Source: Mesostigma viride (taxonomy: Eukaryota; Streptophyta; Mesostigmatophyceae; Mesostigmatales; Mesostigmataceae). Taken from it: a stretch of 64,000 nucleotides of DNA. The stretch lies in NCBI GenBank assembly GCA_009746045.1, contig RPFO01000106.1, positions 1,633,711 through 1,697,710 of the forward strand, given 5' to 3'. Made by a program: the position numbers and the translations under genes. Below are positions 58,089 through 64,000 of the stretch, one piece after another. How positions within the stretch are numbered: position 1 is the stretch's first letter; every line of letters starts with the position of its first letter. The notes beneath the pieces were generated by a model. It had not been told where the DNA came from and did no database searches. It worked only from the letters and a program-made list of their open reading frames with translations.

Positions 58089-58912
58089 TGTTAGGGATAT
58101 TATATCCACCTGACCACAATGTATCCCAGCCTGATTTATTTCTTGTTAGATTTATTCCATATGGACTGGGAATTTGATAGCTATGATGAGCTAGATGGAA
58201 CGGGCTCCATGAGCTGATCAATATTCATGTGCCATAGTCCTATACTTGGACATGGATGACTTGTAACCTGAGTCAGCCTAGTAGCATCACGTATTTGATT
58301 GACAAGTGGTGCTATGGCCTAGTGGACAAGTGTTTGGTCCATGAGCTGACAAGTGTTGGAAGCTCATGATGACACATGTTATGACTTACATGATGACAAG
58401 TGGGTAGACTCATTGCATGACACTTGTCACTCCAAGGAGAAGAGATGTGTCACTTTATTAATCATGTTATGTGGCACATTATTATGTAGACACTTGGCAT
58501 CTAGCTATTATGCCAGCTCATTGGATCATGTCTAGAATGTTCTAGGAATGTTCTAAGAATATGCCAGGAATATTCCTGGAATATACTGAGAATATGCTGG
58601 GAATATGTTAGGAATATGCTAGGATGTTTCTACAAGCTTCTGTGATGATGTCATGGCTGATGTCATCCTTCCTAGCCTAATTAAGGTATAAAAGGAAACT
58701 GCCCCCTAAGGGCAGGTACCTCCATTTAACCTATATTGTACCTCCATTCAAACTCTTTTCCTAATCTCTAAGCCTATGAAATAAAACTCTTTTTCTGGTC
58801 TCTCTTCCATTGTCTTCAAGCTCAGTCTTTCATCACCTGCAAGGTGAAAGGGTAGCAAGGCCAAGCACAAGGCATTGTGTAAAACCCATTAGTTTCCTCT
58901 ACTTTTCCAACA
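58089..58912 (+). repeat. Element F 3' LTR (824 bp)
   Basis: TGTTAGGG...TTCCAACA. Holds the empty site for the hAT-like MITE found in the 5' LTR. Target duplication GACGC follows at 58913-58917. Confidence 0.95.
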
Positions 58913-59532
58913 GACGCCGTGTTGAAGGACGCGAAGATCGGTGGGAAGCTTCGACTCGTGCAGTTGTTATCCGAAAAATATGAAGACGGAGTGGACTACT
59001 ACACCGTCGTCCAGCTGCAAAAGGGGAAGAGGGGCGGGAGACCGATCACGCTCGTGTACGCCACCCCGGTGTGTCTCAACAAAGTCCGCGCGGAAGCCGA
59101 AGAGGCGGCCAAGGTGGACGAGTCACGGCCGCGTGTTCATGAAACGCGGGATTCAAGAGCGGTTGGCGGAACAGTTGGAGGGCATACGAGAGTTGAAGTG
59201 TCCGGCCGGGATCATCGACATCGTTTGTCCCGTCGACAAAGTCATCATCGAAGTGAAGCTGTTCCAGAACTGGATGGAGGGCGTGGTGGGGCAACTGTTA
59301 TCCTACGGGCGCTACTACCCCGGTTTCCGCAAACGATTGCATCTGTTTCGAAATCGAGGGACGCCGGGGTGCTGTCTCGAAAAAGTCCTTGTCGTGCACG
59401 AAACCTGTCTTTGGGCTGGCATGCATCGAACTGACGCTCGATGAGAGTATCGAAATCAAGCATCCGGGCACGATAAGCGAGGAGGAGGATCAGTACTTGA
59501 ACCGTTCCGAACCCACCACCGTCGCCGAGTGA
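58913..59532 (+). pseudogene. MSV199-like/PD-(D/E)XK viral protein, main part (frameshifted)
   Basis: Continues the gene begun at 40635. The first part (KLRLVQLLSEKYEDGVDYY, then KRGGRPITLVYAT) resembles MSV199/KilA-N-associated domains of large DNA viruses. After a shift near 59115 come GIIDIVCPVDKVIIEVK and QLLSYGRYYPGFRKRLHLF: an Asp followed by Glu-x-Lys, the PD-(D/E)XK nuclease signature, in the C-terminal arrangement seen in many giant-virus proteins. After another shift near 59390 an acidic tail runs to TGA at 59530-59532. The end overlaps the convergent gene by about 43 bp. Family assignments are from memory of motif patterns; the nuclease motif is visible. Confidence 0.6.
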
Positions 59533-60025
59533 CCCGTGGCCGCGGGGGGAGCGGGCGGTTTGACCGGTTCGACCGGCTTCTCTTTCACAGAGTACCGCTC
59601 GATCGTGTCCCCCAATCGGAATCTTAGTCTCGGGCACGTACACTAGGGTTTTGTACGAAAACCGCTCGACTTTGATGGGCGTTTCCTCCTCCTTTGTGAA
59701 AACTCTATTGCCGTCCTTTTTTTTCGACACCTGGGATACCGCCACACCTGCTGAACCCGAACGTCAGTATCTGTCTGGCCTTGCACTTGGCGCTCAACTT
59801 CGGATCGAACAACGCCCCGAACAGGGCGCCGAGAGGGGTGCGACTGATCACGGCGTCGATGGCCTTTCCGAGCCCCGCGGCGGCTCGATGAGCGCCCATC
59901 AAGCCTAACAGCATGGAAGCGGTATCGGCCACGAGCGCGTAGGGGTTGGTAGCGGTGTAGATGGCGCGGTACGTCTGCTCGGCGACCTTGTCCGTGATCG
60001 TGAGGGCCTTTTCTTTCCTGGACAT
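59490..60025 (-). pseudogene. Viral-type structural or membrane-associated protein, unknown (frameshifted)
   Basis: ATG at 60025 (MSRKEKALTITDKVAEQT). A Gly/Ala/Leu-rich segment (LLGLMGAHRAAAGLGKAI, LGALFGALFD) may be membrane-active. The reading then changes frame near 59745 (SKKKDGNRVFTKEEETPIKV) and near 59610, ending in a Pro-rich tail (EPVEPVKPPAPPAA) and TGA at 59490. Its codon and base composition match the neighbouring viral genes. Family not recognised. Confidence 0.45.
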
Positions 60026-60233
60026 GCCTGTCCTTCTCTTCCGCGGGCGGCGGCGGCTGCTCCTCGTGGTCTTTCGCGTCCGTCTCCTTTTGATGATTCG
60101 GTGGCGCCGAGGGTGTCACGCTGATCGGGACAACGGGCTTGCCTGACACAGAGATGTACGACACGACGGCTACTACTACAAACAGAACGAATACGGTGAT
60201 GATATTTAGGAATCTCTCAAACGCGGATGCCAT
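60020..60233 (-). CDS. Small viral-type single-pass membrane protein
   Basis: MASAFERFL followed by a hydrophobic segment (ITVFVLFVVVAVVSYISVSG, residues 12-31) and a hydrophilic Pro/Glu/Lys-rich tail. The end meets the start of the next gene at 60025 and the true stop is uncertain; the tail may once have been fused to that gene. Looks like a virion membrane protein; function unknown. Confidence 0.45.
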
Positions 60234-60261
60234 GTTATGATTATGAAACGGATTTATTAAT

Positions 60262-60851
60262 TCAATAATACGTTGTCAAGATGTAATTCGAAAGAACGTT
60301 CGTGGCTCCATCGGCCTTTACCCACGTCTCAGGCGACGCCATCGTCGATCGTATCAGTGCCTTGTCGGCTTCCACGGGCAAAAGCATGGTAAGCATGTTT
60401 GACATCGCGACCTGCGGGTTTTCTTTCAGGTCCTTCGTGAACTTGATCTCCATCACGTCGACCCCCGCCTTAAACTCGTTGACGTCATCGTTGGCCTTGA
60501 CGCGTTCGACCGAACCAGGCTTAAGACCGTCTCGCTTCTGTCTCAGGCCCTCCAAATATAGGCCGAAAGAGACGCGTGCACGGCTCGTTTCCATTTTTCG
60601 ACGTCGAACGCCGACCCTGCCTTGATGGATTCGCTCACAGTCAACGAGACGAGAGTAGCGTGTTCCGCCTCCTTCTTCGTCTCTTCTTCTATGTACTCGG
60701 CGGGCGGTGCGTCTTTCCCCGTTACGAACTTCACCCACCAACCCGGCATTTTATAGGCGAAGGCCGGTTTTATCAGGGTCTCGATGTACAATGTCACGAA
60801 CACGGCGGCTAAGACGACGAGGAGAGCTCCCTGCGCAATCGCGACACTCAT
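60262..60851 (-). pseudogene. Viral-type membrane protein, about 190 residues (one frameshift)
   Basis: ATG at 60851 (MSVAIAQGALLVVLAAVFVT) with an N-terminal membrane segment, then PGWWVKFVTGKDAPPAEY and a charged helical part. A shift near 60560 leads to VNEFKAGVDVMEIKFTKDL and MLTMLLPVEADKALI, stopping with TGA. An in-frame GTG at 60870-60872 overlaps the upstream gene's stop, so translation could start there. Family not recognised. Confidence 0.5.
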
Positions 60852-60868
60852 GTCGACATACAACTCCT

Positions 60869-61075
60869 TCACATATGTTTATGGCCTTTTTCAATGGCGG
60901 CTCTCCTGGCCTCCTTCACCCGTCGAACCATCTCCCGGCTGCAGTATTCACAGAGGGCGTTCATCCTCTTGCAGCAGTTTCCGCACAGGTTCAGAAAGTC
61001 CGCGTGCTCGACGAGTTCGCAAGCCCCGATCCCGGGGCATTCGACAGCGGAGGGGTGGAAGCAGCGAGAGGCCAT
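60869..61075 (-). CDS. Small Cys-rich (zinc-binding?) viral-type protein, 68 residues
   Basis: MASRCFHPSAVECPG... with nine cysteines, including CGNCC and CEYC, spaced like a treble-clef or RING-like zinc site, followed by a basic helix (REMVRRVKEARRAAIEKG). Uninterrupted from ATG to TGA. Tightly packed against both neighbours, as in a compact viral genome. Confidence 0.5.
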   Translation of the reverse strand: MASRCFHPSAVECPGIGACELVEHADFLNLCGNCCKRMNALCEYCSREMVRRVKEARRAAIEKGHKHM

Positions 61076-61079
61076 GGAG

Positions 61080-61302
61080 CTACTGGGACGATATCCAGCC
61101 GATGATGTCGACGGTGCCGTCTGGTTGTTTTCGGCCGAATTCGAGACTCGAAGACGACTCCCCCATGCAACTTTCTTGATCGAATTCAGGTGGGCCCGAT
61201 GTCGATGGGGTTGGTCCCAGAAAGTTCTTGAGAGTCGTTCCCGAGCTTGATGAATTTATCGACGCGCAGTTCTTCGCACACGACTTCCTTGACAACCGGC
61301 AT
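61080..61302 (-). pseudogene. Small viral-type ORF, about 74 residues with one shift
   Basis: ATG at 61302 (MPVVKEVVCEELRVDKFIKL). A one-base step near 61230 leads into TLKNFLGPTPSTSGPP and a Ser/Glu-rich end (TVDIIGWISSQ), TAG at 61080. Unknown family; called because it fits the compact collinear arrangement. Confidence 0.35.
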
Positions 61303-61359
61303 GATCTCATCATCTATATGGGAACAAATTTAACGGACACGTATCGCGCGTGGACGGAA

Positions 61360-61482
61360 TCACGACAAAAGTTGGACGGTCTTGACGTACACGCCGTTGA
61401 CCCACTTTTGTATCTCCAGTTCGTCGTGGCCGTTTACGACGAGCCGGCCGCACGGGCCTCCAAGCCTAAGCAGTCCAGCCAT
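61360..61482 (-). CDS. Small ORF at the viral island edge, 40 residues
   Basis: MAGLLRLGGPCGRLVVNG followed by LEIQKWVNGVYVKTV; TGA at 61360. It begins at the junction with the LINE, so its 5' end may be lost and the ATG may be incidental. Confidence 0.3.
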   Translation of the reverse strand: MAGLLRLGGPCGRLVVNGHDELEIQKWVNGVYVKTVQLLS

Positions 61483-61499
61483 GGGACTGAATGTGCTCG

Positions 61500-62340
61500 G
61501 GTCGTGCAATGAGGGTGGTATCATCCGCGTATATTAAGTCTGACAGCCTGTACCCTGGGCCACCGCCGCCCGAGGTCGCTGCGGTGGTTGAGGATATGGA
61601 TGCCGGGATCACACTGGTTAAGAGCAAAAAAGCGGGCACGCGCCTGCCGCATGACATAGTCCACCACGATGAGAAACAGATACGGTGACAGCACACAGCC
61701 CTGCCACACCCCGTTGTGAAGGGGAAATGGTGGGGTGGTACCGTCGGCCGTACGTACTACCGCATGCGACCCCGCATAAAGCCGCCGGATGGCAGCAATA
61801 AACGATGGGGGCACACGGTCTAAGGCGAGGATGGCCCAAAGAGCCTCCCATATGACAGTGTCAAAGGCCTTGACGTAATCCAAAAATACAAAGCAGAGCG
61901 GGAAGCCATCACTGAGGACAGAGTCGACGCACTTCCTCAATCAAGCGACGCGTGACAGACACTGCCATGACGGTGTTACGACCGCTACGAAAGCCCATCT
62001 GCGACTCACCCAAGTGAGGGTCCAGCCGCGCGGCGCGGAGCCGGTGTAGCAGGCTGCATGCGCATGAAGACCTTCAGCGCGGCGCCGCCGCCGCCGCCGG
62101 CTTTGGAGGCAAACACCCCAGTAGTTGCCGGGGTCGGCAGCAGAACCCTTCTTGCATGTAGAGCATGACCCGGATGGCCGTCTGCCACTCAGCAGGCGGG
62201 GGCTCGGCGGAGAGCAGGGCCCGGTTGCAGAATGCCAGCAGAAGCTCCCTGACCGCGGGGTCGGGGGTCTTGAGCAGTTCGGCCGAGAGGTGGTCGGCCG
62301 GAGCCGACCGCCGCATCGTATCGGAGTCTGGCGAGGGCAC
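61500..62340 (-). pseudogene. LINE reverse transcriptase
   Basis: CFVFLDYVKAFDTVIWEAL (motif A with catalytic Asp), GVWQGCVLSPYLFLIVVDYV (motif B region) and LIYADDTTLIA (motif C). The N-terminal RT part (LLKTPDPAVRELLLAFCNRA, then ALLSAEPPPAEWQTAI, about 62160-62330) is in a different frame, with shifts near 61640 and 61930-62160. The QGCxLSP pattern is non-LTR type; the clade cannot be fixed by eye. Confidence 0.85.
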
Positions 62341-63250
62341 CGTCCAGTTCCTTCATAGTGAAGGGGGGGACGACGCCGTTGGTGGCAAGGCTGCCTTCCG
62401 GCAGGGCCGGGACGTGGTAGTCCGCGACAGAGGCGGGCGCCGCGGACGGCGGCGGCGGGCAGCGGCCCCGAGACGGGCGGCCGTGTCGGGATGGAGCGGT
62501 GGGGGGGTGCGAGATGCCCCCGTCAAGGCAACATTGTGGGCCAACCACGTGTCCAGGCTGCCACCGGGGCCGTGCCGTCCCCCGTGTGCGAGACGGGGGT
62601 GCGTGCCCGGCGTCCGCCGAGCCGGTCGAGGTGGTACCACATCTCCTTGCCCTTGTTGCGGGCCTGGCAGGCCTTGGCGTCGGCAATATACTGGGCCGCC
62701 TCCGCGTCCTGGGCACGGTCGTACGCTGCCACAAGGGCGGCCTGAAGCGTGGGCTTCTGCAGCGGGTCCCGGTTCCGCCGGAGGCGGTGCCGGGCGGCGA
62801 GGACCGCAGGGTCCTGCCGGTAGAGCGGGCCGGGGCGGCGGCGGGGCGCGGGCGGCAGGTGCCGGGCTGCCAGCGCCGGGGCACGGGCCGCAAAGCCAGC
62901 AAAGGTGGAGGCAGCAGGGGCACCGTGGGCCCGGGGCGGCGACGTCGGCCGGCGCCCCGAGGGCCGCCAGGTACGTCGTCCGGCAACGGTCCCGCGCGTG
63001 GTCGGCGTCGGTCCATTCCTCGGGGTCCCCGAGTACTGGGCGCAGCGCGGTCCAGTCCGGGCGGTCCACTGTGGCGCGGCGCTTGGGGGCCTGGAACCGA
63101 AGCCGAATGGTGGCCCGCACCAACCGGTGGTCAGAGCACACCGTGGGCGGGTCGAACACTCGGGTATCCAGTACCGAGGCACACCGAGGCTGCCGGACCA
63201 CCACGTAGTCCAGGCAGACCTCACGGCCGCCTGGACCACGAAACGTCACC
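62341..63250 (-). pseudogene. LINE linker between endonuclease and RT, with the endonuclease C-terminus
   Basis: High-GC region. About 63050-63250 encodes DYVVVRQPRCASVLDTR and CSDHRLVRATIRLRF, the SDH motif that ends AP-type endonucleases. The rest is Ala/Pro/Arg-rich in several frames with frequent shifts. Confidence 0.65.
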
Positions 63251-63993
63251 AAGTCCTGCGAGGGACGTTGGAAGTCAACAGTTGACAGCCACCAACCTGG
63301 GCACTATCTCGCAAAAAGGACGAAAACAGGGGTGCTGTTGTCGTTAGCGACCGTGCCTAGTGGCGCGAAGCGGCAGCCAGCGGTGCCTACAGGGAGCGTC
63401 GCGTTGGCGTCTAGCAGCAGGACCAAGAAATGACGGGCTGGGGTGGCCCCTTCAAGGTCGTGCAGGTCGTCAAAAAACTTCCTGCGTTCGTCACTAGTAC
63501 ATAGGCAAACCACAACGGGGGGCGTACCCCACCCCCACCGTGAGGCAGTGTTTGGACCGCCCCTCGGTGGAGGAGAAGTGCGCCACCATTAGACGTGGTG
63601 TTAGAAGCTTGAGCGTTGTAAGGCTAGCAGCGGCCAGCGGCGAGCATAGCAGGCCAACGCCACCTTGGCCCAGCGCGCCACTATACCAGCGTAAAAGAAG
63701 CGCCAGCCACCCGCCAGGCGATCCGTGCATACAAGGCCGAGGGGCACCGTGCGTCGGTGCTCCTGCACGCCTAGAATAGAAACACGATGGGTAATGCAAA
63801 AGGCCACGAGCTCCTCTACGCGGTAGCTATGGCCATTGACGGCCAGTAAGGTACGCGTGTTAAAGCTGGCAAGGGCGAGCGACGCCTGCTGGCCCAGCAA
63901 TGCAGTATGAGCAGTGGGGATGGATGCAATAGTAGATGGGGGTGGGGATGGAGAAGCGGAGGTGGAAATGGAAAGAATTAATGTGCTTTTCAT
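63251..63993 (-). pseudogene. LINE AP-like endonuclease
   Basis: ATG at 63993 (MKSTLILSIS). LALASFNTRTLLAVNGHSYR and VSILGVQEHRR correspond to the N-terminal Asn and Glu strands of APE-type endonucleases. After shifts, GGVGLLCSPLAAASL, LTVGVGYAP and FLVLLLDANATLP (Asp-x-Asn of the active site) follow. Frames change near 63760 and 63500, so the copy is dead unless indels are errors. Confidence 0.8.
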
Positions 63994-64000
63994 CGCATTT

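Larger units (their letters stand above)
40711..58912 (+). mobile_element. Element F: canonical Ty1/Copia-type element carrying nested insertions, TSD GACGC
   Basis: LTRs 40711-41733 and 58089-58912 begin TGTTAGGG and end TTCCAACA. A primer-binding site follows the first, and a G-rich polypurine tract precedes the second. The interior has Gag and a Copia protease but no intact integrase or RT; the remainder is non-coding sequence hosting H2 and H3 (with D and the mariner-like element inside H3). Without insertions it would be roughly 5 kb. LTRs are nearly identical apart from a MITE in the first, so insertion is recent. It split a viral gene. Confidence 0.92.
61483..64000 (-). mobile_element. 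LINE (non-LTR retrotransposon), truncated inside RT and frameshifted
   Basis: On the - strand an endonuclease domain is followed by a linker and RT. The RT ends three or four residues after YADDTTLIA, where the sequence changes to the viral island (about 61478-61500). No RT thumb, 3' UTR or poly(A) is present. The 5' end is at or beyond the right edge of the window. Confidence 0.85.

Overview
This is eukaryotic nuclear DNA with no recognisable intact host gene. It is almost entirely mobile DNA: LTR retrotransposons, DNA transposons, a LINE and unusual hairpin elements, nested in one another, plus a fragment of a large DNA virus genome. Copia-type elements, CACTA, hAT and TA-target transposons, GT-AG introns in one decayed gene and the viral fragment would suit an alga or another protist/plant-lineage host. 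The species cannot be read from the sequence.

Left half (1-36009). Three LTR elements (A, B, C) belong to one divergent Copia-like lineage. Their LTRs begin AGTT and end AACT instead of TG...CA, and insertions with both edges visible have 5-bp target duplications. Where the whole pol is visible, the protease lies between integrase and reverse transcriptase. Element A (+ strand, 1-2901) is a 3' end inserted into element B. Element B (- strand) is a full element (24909-36009) continued leftward by shorter units that carry only an LTR, an RNase H domain and a 3' UTR. Element C (6255-24615, - strand) sits inside one such RNase H with target duplication GAAGT. A 10.3-kb CACTA transposon (6956-17228) sits in C's polypurine tract, and a 3.2-kb DNA transposon (29171-32417) sits in B's integrase. 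A 1-kb hairpin element (3303-4349) interrupts the leftmost RNase H.

Middle and right. 36010-38350 holds decayed, unidentified coding sequence. A virus-derived island (38351-40710 and 58913-61482) carries a fibre-like surface protein, an MSV199-like/PD-(D/E)XK protein and a cluster of small genes. It is split by Copia element F (40711-58912, duplication GACGC). F in turn holds hairpin element H2 (43898-44615) and hairpin element H3 (45198-57537). H3's central module was hit by element D (45602-57061, a fourth member of the divergent lineage), and D's integrase was hit by a 5.26-kb TA-target transposon (47832-53091). Removing each insertion at its target duplication restores the layer beneath, so the order of events can be read off directly. 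A LINE (61483-64000, - strand) ends the window.

The strongest candidate for something undescribed is the link between the divergent LTR lineage and the hairpin elements. Three hairpin families with unrelated sequence share AGTT...AACT ends, 5-bp target duplications, palindromic end modules and a tRNA T-arm-like motif, as if moved by the same integrase. The solo-RNase H tandem units, the extra ORF before gag and the integrase-protease-RT order are further unusual traits.
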